64,000 nt of DNA from Channa striata. Lineage: Eukaryota > Chordata > Actinopteri > Anabantiformes > Channidae. The notes beneath the pieces were generated by a model that worked only from the letters and a program-made list of their open reading frames with translations, had not been told where the DNA came from and made no database searches. Both the position numbers and the translations under genes were made by a program. The stretch is taken from the NCBI GenBank assembly GCA_033026295.1, contig CM065175.1, forward strand, positions 15,389,837 to 15,453,836. The letters are read 5' to 3'. Shown here piece after piece: positions 1 to 12,600 of this stretch; the stretch's first letter is position 1; each line of letters opens with the position of its first letter.

Positions 1-135
1 CTTTGTCAGTCAATATGAGTAATAATAAATAAAATTTATTAAAAGCATCCAATTTTGAGTACTTCATCCTCCACTGACCATCCTTAGCTGCAAACACAAA
101 CACTTTAATTGATTGGGTTGTATTTGCTCTGTTAG

Positions 136-3100
136 GAGAATGAGAATCTCAGAGGCAGAGTGCAGCAGCTGGAGTTCTCCCTACAGCAACGTGTTGAGCA
201 GCTGTCACAACTAGAGCGACGGGGTGAACAAAGCGAGTGGAGGAGAGGAGAGGAGCTGAGGAAACGAGAGGACAGAGTGAGAGAGCTGCAGCTGGAATTG
301 GACAGAGAAAGAGGCAAGGAGCCAGTGGTGAAGGTAGTTAAATTGTAAATTAAGTGTCTTATTGATTTGAATATTTAGAAAGACTTGAAGATGAGATTTA
401 ACTGGAAATGCACCAACATTAGCAATCAAGGAGAATAAGAAACACATTTAGACGAGATTATCTCAATCAGGTGTTTTTCTCTCCCAGTACGTCACCCAGA
501 CTGTGGAGGTGGAATCACCTGGCACTTTAAAGCAGTTGAATAAAGCAAGGCAGAGGAATGAACTGCTGTCTGAAAAGCTGTCCAATCAGAATGAACGGTG
601 CAAACAGCTGGAGGAACAAATCAGGAAGTCTGATGAATACAGCTGTAACCTGCAGCACAAGGTAAGAAAGAAAAATAACGGACTTTTAAATAGTTTGATG
701 TGAAGCTCTGTCAGTAATATCTGTTTTGAAATGGACAATGCTGCACACACACACAGAATAAAGTGATTTTAACATGCTGTTAAAGCAAATTATACTTTTG
801 GGATTTATTTTTTTAACACATCACATATAGGATTTACAAGCTTTACATAAAAAAACTCAAGATGAATCATCATTTGTGTGTTTAACAGTGATGTTCCACA
901 GTAACTCCAATGCATCCATTATCTACTCTATTAGTACACATATTTTTAATTGTTGGCTGCTGGCATTGAATCCCAGATGGTCCTCGTGATATCATCAACT
1001 CTGACTGAAATAAAATCAGAGACAGAATTCATTGATCCCAGATGGGGAAATAAAACCCTTTACTGTTTAGAAATCTATTGTCAATGGAGACAAAATCAGA
1101 AGCAAAATGAGGGAGTTTCCACTTTAATACAGCCTGCATCCATGTCATTGACAGATGAACTCATTAAACAGGTGAACCTACACAGATTGGACCAATCAAG
1201 CAGACAGACTGACAAACTACTGTGCTGAACGTTTTGCAGATTGCAGCATATGAGCGTGAAATCAGTAAACTGAGAGACGAACTGTTGAAAGAGATTGGTC
1301 ACTTAGAGGAGAAAAAGGAGGAGGCTGTGAAGGCTGCAGCCAGCTGCTCAGCCGAACACTTTCAGAACCTTCAGGACCAGTTTTTCAGTAAGTTACAGCA
1401 AATTACTGGACTTCCACAGAAAGACAGATTTGTTTCTACACACAGGAACATTAAATTAAAAAAAATATTTTTGTATTTTCAGGCTTACAAAGGCGTCTGA
1501 CAGCACTCCCACCGACCTTACGCTCCATGAAGACAGACTATGCCAGCCTAAGGAGCCAGGTTCGAAACTTCTCAGACTTTTACGGTGCCGCTATAAATGA
1601 AGCCAAAAAGCAGGTAGGTAGTCTGGAATGCTGTATTAATGGTAATGATGACTATTATAAAATCAGAAAGCCTCATAAAGAGTTGTTTGTTGTGGCAGAT
1701 TTCAGCAGCTATCAGTGAGATGTCAGAAGCCAACAAAGATCTTCTGGAGAAATACAGGAAAGAGGTGGCACTACGTAGGAAATACCATGAACAGCTGGTG
1801 GAGCTTAAAGGTGTGGAGAAATGAAGCGGTAAAATTAAGCGCAGAAAATCAAATCAGTGTTAGAATCATTAACTGGGCTTTCTTCCTTCAGGAAACATCC
1901 GTGTGCTATGTCGTGTGAAGCCTGTGCTGAAGGAGGACCAGGATGAGGAGGGCCAATCTGTAGTGGTGACAACAGACCCCAACAACGAGTCCTCACTCAT
2001 TGTGCTGAGCAAGGGAAAGAGTCGCATATTTGAACTGGATAAAGTCTTCCATCCTCAGGCCACACAGGAAGAGGTACTGAAAAACAAGGGCAGCCCAAAG
2101 AAGTATTGTAAGAAGGAACAAACGCCTAACTGTACATTTGCTTCCGTCAGATCTTCCAGGAGATTGAACCACTTGTGACGTCCTGCATTGACGGCTACCA
2201 TGTTTGCATATTTGCGTACGGACAGACTGGATCTGGAAAAACCTATACAATGGAGGTAAAATCTGTGGTTTTATGGCATTGTTGAAGCCGAAGAGTGATG
2301 TAATGTACTTGCAGGATTCAGAATAAGTATCATCTGATTTGCAGGGTAGTGTGGAACATCCAGGTATCAACCAGCGAGCCCTGAAACACCTCTTCAGTGA
2401 GATCGAGGAGAGAAAGGACATGTGGACGTACACAGTCACTGTCAGCTCTGTGGAGATTTACAATGAGGTTCTAAGGTACTGGAAGCTGCACTTCCACTTT
2501 TAAACAGTCTTTTTGCCTGCGACATCAACATTTAGAGCTAAAAGCAGTGGTGAAGTCCTCCAAAACTGTACTCAAGTAAAAGTACAAATCCAAACTTTTA
2601 AACAGACCTAAATTTGCCTGCTAAAATTTAAAAGAAATATATATTTTGTCACATATCAACATTTCCAGGCTAGAAATAAGATATTTGGATTTTGAAGTTT
2701 ATTCATACACCTGAAAATGTACTCAAGTAAAAGTGCTGAAATGCACAAATCTAAGCGCCCATCTGAGGCTGCAGAAAATTCATAGAAAAGCCGCATCTCT
2801 GTAAAAAACATGGTTCAAAATGTCGGAAAAAGTAGCGGCTTATAGTCCATGATTTATATTTTACTTGAAGAATTAAAAGTAAAAGTACTTGACTTCTTAA
2901 TGATAGTAGACATAAATGATGCTTTGACGTTGTTTTATGATCTGATGTTTATTTCAGTTTTATTTCTAAGCTACATATGTTGTACCATCACACAGGGACA
3001 GTAACAGAATAAAACAGGAAGTTTTGTTGAGAGTTTTGTATGTGCTTCTCTTGTAGCAAAAATGGCTTCGGTCAAACATTTATATTAATGTATGAATCAG

Positions 3101-5164
3101 CAGGGAGCAGCTCTGTCCCAGTTCTTAGTGCAGCAGCGCCAAGAACTTGCATATCTTTCTGTGTCCCTTTCTGCGTTGGTGGCACAGAGAGGAGGGAGGC
3201 AATGTGGAGAAAACGTTTGGAGAGTTCGTCGTTATATTGTTTGATCGACTTTAGCACCGTGTTCAATGATCCTATGTGAAGGCACATTTTAAAATGAATT
3301 TAGTAGTTTATGTCTAAAATCAATCCATTACTCCATTAGTCTGGGGTTTTCGCTTTAGCTGTGTGTGCTCCTGCGCAGTGAAGGCAGATTTCTTTAGACA
3401 GGCAAAACTCAGCACAACACGCCAAAGAGTAAAATTACTGGTGATCACTTCACACTGAGTCCTTCCACTGTGTCAATTAAGTCTTGGAAGGAGGAACTGA
3501 CACTGAACCTGCCAGGTTTAATGAAGCGATTCATGTGATGCGTTTTCATAAAAAAAAAAAAAAGTGGTTTATTATAAAATGTATAATGTAATGTGTTTGT
3601 AACACGTAACACAACTTTGATTAGAAATGTAGTGGAGTAAAAAGTACAGATATTTGCTCCAAAATATAGTGGAGTAAAAGCGAAAGTAGCCTTAATTAAA
3701 TCTACTTGGGTAAAGTACAGAAGCACGTCGTTACTGCTGGCTAAAAGATGTTTTATGGTGTTTTTTTTTTCCCCTCAGAGACCTGCTGAGTAAGGACGGA
3801 GAGAAACTGGACATCAAGATCAACCCAGATGGAACAGGACAGCTGCATGTGCCAGGCCTCAGGGTTATTGAAGTGAAGAGCTTTCAGCACATTAAAAAGG
3901 TTACAGATTTTTACAAATCTGTTTTTTTAAATGTAAGTTGAAAAATGTTAATGTTTCTGCTTAAAAAATGGTTTTGTTCAATCAGATTTTAGCTACAGCC
4001 CGAAGGAACAGGATCACCTTTGGCACCCAGATGAACCAGCACAGCTCCCGCTCCCATGCTCTGCTCTCCATCACCGTTCAGGGAACCGACCTCGCCACAG
4101 GGTCCAAAACTACTGGTTAGTCAAGCATGTGTTGTCTCTACCTGCATTCAAAGGATTCTCATGTCTGTGTAGAAGTTCCTACCGTGAATTTAAATGCAAT
4201 GGTTTCAATACTGTGTTTTGGCTCTGTACCAAGTTGCAGTCCTATGCCGTCCATCCATTACCCTTATTGCTTATCCTGGCAATGCTATAGGGGGAGGGTC
4301 AACTGTTTGCACGCACACACAGATAACCAGGTACACTCCCAGTCATCAGTTAACCTTCCCACATGTCTTTGGGCTGTGGAAGACAATAAGCCATTCTGCA
4401 AATTACTACTTTGTATAAGACCTTTACCTATTAAAGAGTATTTCTTACACATTAAGTGGAAATGCTAGTTTTATTCAGCAGGTCCGCTAGTAGTCATGTC
4501 ACTAAATCAAAAATAAACTTTCCCAAGACATATTACTGTAAAATATTCAGAGAGAAGTTAGCATTGAAAAACAAAACAGAATTGCTTGTGATCAAAATTT
4601 AGTTGTTCACATGCAGAGATGATTGGGGTTGAAATTTATTTATTTATTTTTTCCTCAGGCAAGTTGAACCTGGTGGACCTGGCTGGCTCGGAAAGGGTTT
4701 GGAAGTCTGGTGCAGAGGGAGAAAGACTGAAGGAGGCCCAGAATATTAACCGCTCTCTTTAGCTTTGGGGGACGTAATTCAGGCACTGAGGGCTCGGCAG
4801 ACGCATATTCCTTTCAGGAACTCCCGCCTTACGTACTTACTACAAGATTCCCTGGGAAAAGGCAGCAAGACTGTCATGGTGGTACAGGTAAGATTACTTG
4901 TCTCAATTTACAACCAGAGACCTATTTACAAAATGAATATACTGTATATAAACATATATACATGTATATATATTTAACTTTTTTTGGTTACCCTTATTAT
5001 GAGCAGTGATTTGTCCATTTCTAACCTCTCTGCAAAAGGTATCTGCCCTGGAGAGTAATGTGGGAGAGACCTTGTGCTCACTGAAATTTGCCCAGAGGGT
5101 GTGCAAGGTGGAACTCGGTCCTGCAGCCAGGAAGATTGAATCCGGTGCTGGACAGTGCGACTGA
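136..5164 (+). CDS. kifc3-like: KIFC3-like kinesin-14 (C-terminal motor), 5' partial, one frameshift
   Basis: Minus-end-directed microtubule motor; the 5' end lies left of the window. Exons: 136-333, 488-661, 1240-1387, 1483-1613, 1699-1810, 1892-2073, 2151-2255, 2345-2475, 3779-3899, 3986-4115, 4659-4887, 5039-5164 (stop TGA 5162-5164). Phases agree except in 4659-4887. The first five exons are rich in E, K, Q and L, as in a dimerising coiled coil. The motor starts with GNIRVLCRVKP at 1892. Visible motor motifs are the P-loop GQTGSGKT (2220-2243), switch I NQHSSRSH (4034-4057) and switch II DLAGSE (from 4676). The tail KFAQRVCKVELGPA is typical of the KIFC2/KIFC3 branch; motifs such as VTSCIDG and PGINQRAL point to KIFC3. 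About 595 codons are visible. A one-base loss near 4760 places TAG after NINRSL, so this copy is either mis-sequenced or dead. The exact teleost paralogue is not resolved. Confidence 0.88.
2545..3739. mobile_element. Non-autonomous hAT-like DNA transposon in a kinesin intron
   Basis: The element is bounded by a perfect 8-bp direct repeat GCTAAAAG at 2537-2544 and 3740-3747, the target-site size of hAT transposons. The left end reads CAGTGGTGAAG and the right end, reverse-complemented, CAGCAGTAAC; both start with CAG as hAT termini do. Motifs of the type CTCAAGTAAAAGTAC recur near both ends, as in a very common fish MITE-like family. No transposase frame is recognisable; a 79-codon open stretch at 3040-3279 looks like chance. 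The ends have diverged, so the insertion is old. Confidence 0.75.
4248..4388 (+). repeat. Dispersed fish repeat fragment in a kinesin intron
   Basis: The stretch has the hallmarks of an abundant fish interspersed repeat: CCATCCATTA followed by GCTTATCCTGG, then an ACACACAGA-like block, CAGTTAACCTTCCCACATGTC and TTTGGGCTGTGG. It is diverged and internally shortened. Family recognition is from memory of the consensus, so the family name is left open. Confidence 0.6.
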
Positions 5165-6424
5165 CAAAGTCATTAGGGAGCCCAGAACGCATCAGTGCGA
5201 TTCTCACTCACCCTACCAGCCAATCTCAGTTATACAAGCTTAACAAGATCAACAGCAATCATGTTCAAGGGCTAAATCTGTAGAGGTCTACGGCACCAAA
5301 ATGCAAACCCGCCACTCGAGGACAGTGACCTCCTATTCACTATTGCTCCTTATACGTGTAGATGGTAACTCTTATATCTCAGATGCATGCACGAGTATTA
5401 TTTCTCCACTCTGAGTGCTAAAACAACCTCATACTCTCCTACAGTGTAAGATTTGATGCTTCCTTGAACTATGATGTTTCTTTATACTGAATACCAAAAG
5501 GCACCAAGGTTAGATCATATCCTCAGTGAGAATCAGTATTTACTGCAGTATCTTGTTGGGAGAGGTTTATTATGTGTGCAGTGCCACAATTTCCACACCT
5601 CAGTTGTTGTAGTATTAGTCATCTAGCTATATATATAAATATATGTAGTATGTGAGGTTCATCTTCAGTGTTGCATATGTTGAAGGTTGTAGTGTGTAGA
5701 ATCTTTTTTGTAACAAAAGTATGGAATATTACTCATTTCAGTACCACTTAATGTAGGTCATATTTGTGTAGCATTTGTAAAGTTTCAGACGAGCAGTGAT
5801 TGATAACGTCGTTTCTGTTTAGAATCTTGATAATTTGCCTTCTAAGAAAAGAAAGCTGTTGAAGGAAGCAGGTGGCCTTGTGATGTGTTAACATAATGAA
5901 CTGTGCAATAACGTCCTTTTCGAGGAAACAATTTGGGCCTTTGTTGAGAGATGATGCACTTTAACGTGTAAGGATGTTTTAGTTCAGGTATTTAGGTGCT
6001 TGCAATAGATCTCACTATTGAATGTCATACCAAAAACGGCTCATTGTTATCTGCTCATCTTTGTTCCTTTACTTATCACCCATTGAATCAAAACCGGTTT
6101 TGATTCAAGTGTAGCAAGACAGTAATGTCACAGTAACTAGCATAAAGTTCACTTAAATATGAGTAGAAAGTACATTTTCAGATAATTTTCTGAATAAATA
6201 TGGTATATTTAAAGAGTGTATTTTCTTATTGGATGGACTGCAGCAACAAAACAAGTATGAAATAAAGACTTTTGTTGGGGCCATTGTTGTCATCCCACAT
6301 ACATTTCACTGGGCAGCATGAGGCTTTGGTTTATTATACACTGTATTGCATATATCATGGAAGGGTTTCACCTAAATATAGCTAAAATATGGTAATAAAA
6401 AACAGGCACTTCGAAAATTGACAT
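5165..6424. other. Convergent 3' UTR interval between kinesin and ccdc12
   Basis: No coding potential. AATAAA signals for the plus-strand kinesin occur at 6193-6198 and 6261-6266. The minus-strand ccdc12 signal (TTTATT on the plus strand) lies at 6425-6430. The two genes converge, with poly(A) signals only about 160 bp apart. Confidence 0.6.
6261..6266 (+). promoter_or_regulatory. Poly(A) signal AATAAA, kinesin
   Basis: Canonical hexamer about 1.1 kb after the kinesin stop; a second candidate is at 6193-6198. Which is used cannot be seen from sequence alone. Confidence 0.5.
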
Positions 6425-6430
6425 TTTATT
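6425..6430 (-). promoter_or_regulatory. Poly(A) signal, ccdc12
   Basis: Reads AATAAA on the minus strand, about 260 bp beyond the ccdc12 stop, giving a short 3' UTR. Confidence 0.55.
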
Positions 6431-6690
6431 TATAAAACATTACCAAATATTAATGATTACATTAACAATGCACCTCAACAAACCACATATACAGAATACA
6501 CTACACATTGTATGGAACAATACAATGATACAGGGTAGAACTCCCAAAGGAAAAACCTCCCTCCCTGCAGTGATGAAATCAGGCATCTCTCTCAGCTCAG
6601 TCCAAGTACAGTCAGGACCCGGTCCCGTGTTGTTCCACCTTTTCATTGTAGTCTCTTATTCTTTCTTTTTTGGACGTTCACATGCCTGAT

Positions 6691-9600
6691 TCAGTCTGAG
6701 TCACCCTCGTCTTCTCTTGCTGCTCCCACTGCTTCAGCTAACACCTCCTCACTTCCTCTGAGACGATAACCTGGACACACAAATGCTTAATGTCAATTTG
6801 ATTGATTCAAACATTAACATTGTTAAAAACCTGCACCACTGACATCCTGGGGTCGAGTGTGCCTGTTGCCAACGGAATAATGCTGTAAAGTGGTGAGGTC
6901 CCACCCAGACATCACAGGCCACAAAATTACTAATAGAGAGAAAATATTCTTTTGTGATTTGCAATCACAATGCAGTGTGTTCTTTGCTGTAATAGTGCCC
7001 TAGGTTCTACACAACTGGAATGAGTGACTGTTTTTAATCCATTTGATTTGAGTACATAAATCAACAATCCTAACTCGTTAAGCATGAATACACATAAAAA
7101 AAACATGTCTGCCTGAAGTATTAATGCAGTTAGAAAAATGCAATGGAGGACAACTGGGAGTAAAATCTGTTTTTCTTTCTTCTGGAAGCTTGTCTATTTA
7201 TAGAATGTGGATCATACATCAAGTGAGGAATCACACCAATGATGACAAGCCACCGTGGGGCATGGAAACCAAAAAGCAATTAGCCTAATAATTCAGACTT
7301 AGCTCAGGCATGGTTGTCTGTATGAGTAAAATTTAGAGATAAAACAAGACAAAATACTAACGGATAAGCTCAGCAATGGCTCTCTGTGTCCTTCTCTCCA
7401 ACTTCTCCAGTTTCTTTGCTACATCACGCTTTAGATCCCTAAATTCAGGATTAAAAAAAAGACAATATCAAATCAGATTAGACAAAAAAAAAAAGACACA
7501 TCAATATCAAATTATGTCTGTTGTTATGTGCCCTCCAAGTTTGACAGTAATGTCTTACCAGTCTGGTTTTCTTGGCGCAAGGTTGGCCAAATCCTGACAA
7601 AAGACAACAGTTGTTTACATCAACAAACAAGACGGCAAATGGATTCACAATCACATTTAACATTACTCACCACTTCTTCAATGATAGGCTCTGGATTTGC
7701 TGCCTCCAACTGGTCTTTTACTTTATCTTCAACTGCAAACAAATTAAATTTTGTCAGAAATTACATGTGGTAATAACAGCAGGAATCTGTGAGCCCTCCA
7801 CAAAGGTCCTACTGACCTTCCCAGAGGCAATATGAAAAAAGTACATTAAATTACAATCTGTAACTGAACGACATCATCTGAGTTAGTGTGTTTTCAAAGC
7901 CTGTGCATAGCTCAAGAGTTCTCACCTGATGCTGGTTTAGCTTTGGGCACCTGTCTCTCCTTCAGATCTTCATCCTCTGGAGTGTAATTCCTCAGCTTCA
8001 GTTCTCTGAGAACAGAAATATGGAGTAAAGTGAGTTAGTGGTGTGAGTTGTAATGAAGAAAATCATCAGCTCCCTTATTATGTTACTGAAACTATTGTGA
8101 CAGTCCAACAGGTGGCAGTGTGGGCAAATATATTCCACCCGAAATTAAAGAGCATGAAAGACCATCTGCAAATCCTGCACAGCTGCTAATGTCTAGAAGA
8201 GGCTGGGTATAATGTCTCTCTTTATTCCTATGAACATGTCTGATTAACATGTTACCCCTGTGCCTGGACACAGACTAGCAGAGAGCAGCAAACAGCTGAG
8301 GAATGCTTTCCTTGATGTTGAATTATGCAGCCTTTCATCACATCATTACATGGACAAATTCCTGGTGAGCTTCAACTGACATCTCTGGACATAATATAGA
8401 AAGTCCAAAGGCAGACATACACTATTGTCTGAACAAGCCTGGACTAAGAGAGTTATCAGCTGTTCTGAGCTTAGCGTGGATTTGAGACGAAGCTCAAATG
8501 GGTGCACCCTTGGTACATTTATCACACCCCTGCTGCCAAAGGACAGACCCATCCCTTGTATGGGTATGGACCGGAATGCCAGTCATGTTCTGCCTGTGGC
8601 TGACTGAGATCCACACATGTCTCTCTCTTTCCTGAATCCCTCTTGAAGAGGGTGTTTCACTGTGGGAATATGTCATTCTCCTCATGTCAACATTAAACTG
8701 AATTCTCAGGTCAATTATATTGCCCCTAAAGGTCTAATTTCTGCATGCCCACAGGCTACAAAAATGGTTCCCGTTGTACAATGCCAAAAGAGCCCTGTTC
8801 TACATATTTCTGGAGTGAAGCAAAACATTTTAACAAACTATATGAAATAGGACGTTAATTGGAACATTGTTACTACAGTATATTAAAACTAATGTAACAA
8901 TCAAAGCTAACTCATATCATATTTCAAGTGTCACAAATGAATTGACTTTGACAACATAAGCTCAATAGATTGTTACAAAGTTCAAACGTTCTAACAACAA
9001 AAGTTAATTTCCTTTAAATTTTGGGGCAGCCACAAGGCTGATGGAATTGTAAAAAAATATATATACTCTCAAACATTTACATCTCAAAATCAACAGCTTT
9101 CATTCTTTGCGGACAATGAAACTCCACATGCCACATTATCGTTATTTTTCAATTCTTTTTCCACATACAAAATTGAAAGCCTGGTCTAAATGTGGTTCTA
9201 GCCACTTTTACATTAACACTGATCATACAAGGAACAATAATATTATATTAACCTTAACACATATTCTAATGTTCCTTTTTTAGTATTTCTTGTAGTAATA
9301 GTCAGAAATACATTTTGTCTTGATGAGAGATACTCAACCAATAATACGCTGTCATGGTCATTTGTTTTTTTTGTCATAGTTTAAATTACAGACAGGCCTC
9401 CCCACCATTAGAATGACAACAATAATGTAGCAACGTTATTGAAGTTGCAATTTCTACCTTCCAAGGATGACACTCTTCCTTTTTCCCTGTCTCTAAGTTT
9501 GAAGAGTGCAAAACTTTAAAGTGTGTTTACACATTTCCACAAGAACCTGGTGGCATCAAAGAGCCCGTGATAAATTCGAAGCACTGTCCCAAAAGTGAAC

Positions 9601-12600
9601 CTCTCAAAATATTTAGAGAGAACAGTGAGTGAGAAGGTACAGCACCGTGTTCACATGTTTACAACAATATCAAGTTACCTTTCCCATTCACCACGGCTAG
9701 AGGAAGCACATACACGCCATAGAGATAGAGAAGTTCCAAAAGAGAATATCATAATACTTCACAGCAGCTTCTGAAGAAAATTTGTTTTTCCCAGGAATAT
9801 GAACTATACTTTATCCAGATAAAAGTCTAACACACATAACCAGATTTAAAAGGAAAAGCTGCATGATGCCTTTGAAATATTTTATACATTTTGAAAGTCT
9901 TTCTGCCCAAGATCAATGTATTTTCAAATACACAGAATATAGGACAAACATGTTCTTTCATGTTTTAGTTGGTAATTTGATTAAATATGAAAAATGTATA
10001 AAAAACACAAGATGCATTACACGGTCCTGACTCAAGTGTGCACTTTTCTCTTAGACTTTTCAACTCTACTTTTATTGTCATGAGAGAGAACTGTCTTGTT
10101 AGACTGGAGGAAACACAGTGGCACTCCCTCGTGCACAGTCATTAAATATAAACAATGGAAAAAAGGTCCTGTAGGACAGGAAAGATGGCTGCTCCTTCTT
10201 ACTAGCTAACAGACAAAGTTAAGTGAGTTGCAGGATATTTGAGCGGCTAAAAGCACACGGCTGTGATCCACCCCAGTGTAAACACGGCTACTCATAACCT
10301 GCACTAACTCATGCGCTGTGACAAAAGAAGATGGTGTTCAGATATAGGGCAGATAAATGCTCTGATGATGTTCTTCTACATCAGTTTCAGTTCCGTTGTG
10401 CAATGTAAAAAAGCTCGGCCAAGCGGGGTGACAAAAGTAAGCAATGAATGAAGAAATGGTGACAAGTTTTTATGAAAAATATGAAAAAAATTAAAGTTGT
10501 CTGATAAGACAAATAAACCTGTGCTTTTCCTCCGTTGTCTCTTCTAGTGAAGCTTTTTTCTTCTCTGGCTCCTCATCTTCCTGCTCTCGTCCCTGTTAGG
10601 AGATAATCACAACAAAGTTAAAATAACCTAAATTTAAACTGTGATGTCATCATGGTAAAAACAAGTCTATGAGATGGCCAACAAAAAAGGGTTGTTAAAG
10701 TAAGGTACACCAGGCACAAATACAGATACAAAAGGGCAAATTTGCATAGGAAAATGAAACAATGAAACAAACAGTTTTTTGTTTGCTGGCCCATAGTTTG
10801 GGAGTCAAAAAACTAATTTACATTTTTAGCTCAACAATTTCAGGCACCAAGCTTAAAAAAAAAGCAAAAGAAGATTGTTAGTTGTTCCAGCTGGAATAAA
10901 CCAGTGAAGCCAATATACTGCCTGAACAACCAAAAGCATTTCTGTGGCCAATACTAAATTTTACACATGGTAAAACTCGGTAAACAAATATTGAGACAGG
11001 TGTGCAAAAATGTTTAAACCTTTGACTCCAAGTGAAGAGTTGTAACAAATAATATCAAACCCCTTCCATCTTAACATTTTCCTGAAAAGGCTTCCCGTCC
11101 ACCTGTTGGAACAATGCAGGGGGGACTGACTCATTCTTGAAGTGCAGAACCAAAGGAAAACAACACTGGCCTTCAGAAATGTTAACAGTAGTTTATCAAA
11201 CACTGCTCACAGTGGCAAGTGTGTTTCTGTTCTACATTGGCTTAGTGAAACACATTTTAGTCTAACTGCTAAAACAGCAGCATGTACACTGAACAGAGCT
11301 TCCTGTTGCAAAAAATTCTCAGCCAGCACTGAAACATTATGTTAGTGGAACAGAATTACTGTTTAGAAGAGCTCGACACAGAAAGCAGCAATCCTAAACC
11401 GAACCCCAAGTTTCTCCTAGTGGGTCAGGTGAGCACCTTGCTTGGCAGCTACACACCACTGGTGTGTGAGTGTGTGTGGGTGTGAGAATGGGATGATTGA
11501 GAAGCAACATTCTAAAGTGCTTTGGATAAAAGCGCTATATAAGCAGCCATTTACCATTTACTATAGAGGAAACTGTAACACCTTGCTCTCCAGCAGAACA
11601 TGGTGGGTCAGCACCCAAACAGTGTGTTTTTTGATATTTTACAATTATCATGGGCAACATTCGCTTAAACATAAGATATGTCATTATGATAATAACTGAT
11701 AAGATAACTCTAAAAATATTTGTTCCACATACAAGATTCAGAGGAAGGCTAAAGGGTGAAGAACGTAAGGGTCGGGGATTCGCAGAAAAGACATGAAACC
11801 CTGTGTGAAAAGAATTCCTAGATATATTTTAACTCAAACATTTTCTGAGCACTGTGCTATAAGGCTGCAGGGGTCCTTCCTTTAAGAGGTCAGAGTCCTC
11901 ATCCCTCATCAGAAAGCCATCACAATCTTACCCTTGTTGAAATCGTTAACTTGATAATTTTTCTGGCTTCCAACAAATCAACTTCATAAACTGATTGTTA
12001 ATTTGCTACCCAATATATTACATTCTTCTACATCTGTTAACTACATCTGTTAACATCAACCAAATGTTTTAAATTTGATCGATGAAACATACCATAGGAA
12101 GGATGAGGTTTGTCTGTGGATCTAGACGTTTTTAATGTAAACAGTCTTTTATATAAAGTGCTTTATAATGTAGCTTCTCATCCACCCATTCACACACACA
12201 CTGATGTCAGTGGCTGCCGTGTAAGGTGCTCATCTGAACCACCAGTAGCAACTTGGGCTTCAGGGTCTTGCCGAAGGACAATTCGGCATGTAGGGGATCG
12301 AACCCAATGGTGCATGGACGACTGCCTTTACCAGATGAGCTATAGCGCCCCTGTCAGTGGGGAATTTAAAAGCTAAGACAACAAACCAATTCTGACCAAT
12401 GTTTGCACTGTGGCAGGATGCAATGTCCTGCATCTGATGTATGTCAAGGTAAAAACAGCAAAACATTAGCCCGAGTTTCACGCTGCTTCTATCACTCCGT
12501 CACACTGCCCATCCCGTTCTCAGATAAACAACACACATGCACCTGGTTGTAAACGAAAAAGGCACAGGTGATGGCGGACAGCAGTCAGCACAGGGACAGG

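Noticed and set aside
1029..1063. Short ATTGATCCCAGATGGGGAAAT segment resembling a fish repeat tail
   Set aside because: Too short to assign to a family with any confidence.
3040..3279. Open stretch inside the hAT-like element as a transposase remnant
   Set aside because: No hAT transposase motif is visible, and the element is of non-autonomous size with no coding signature.
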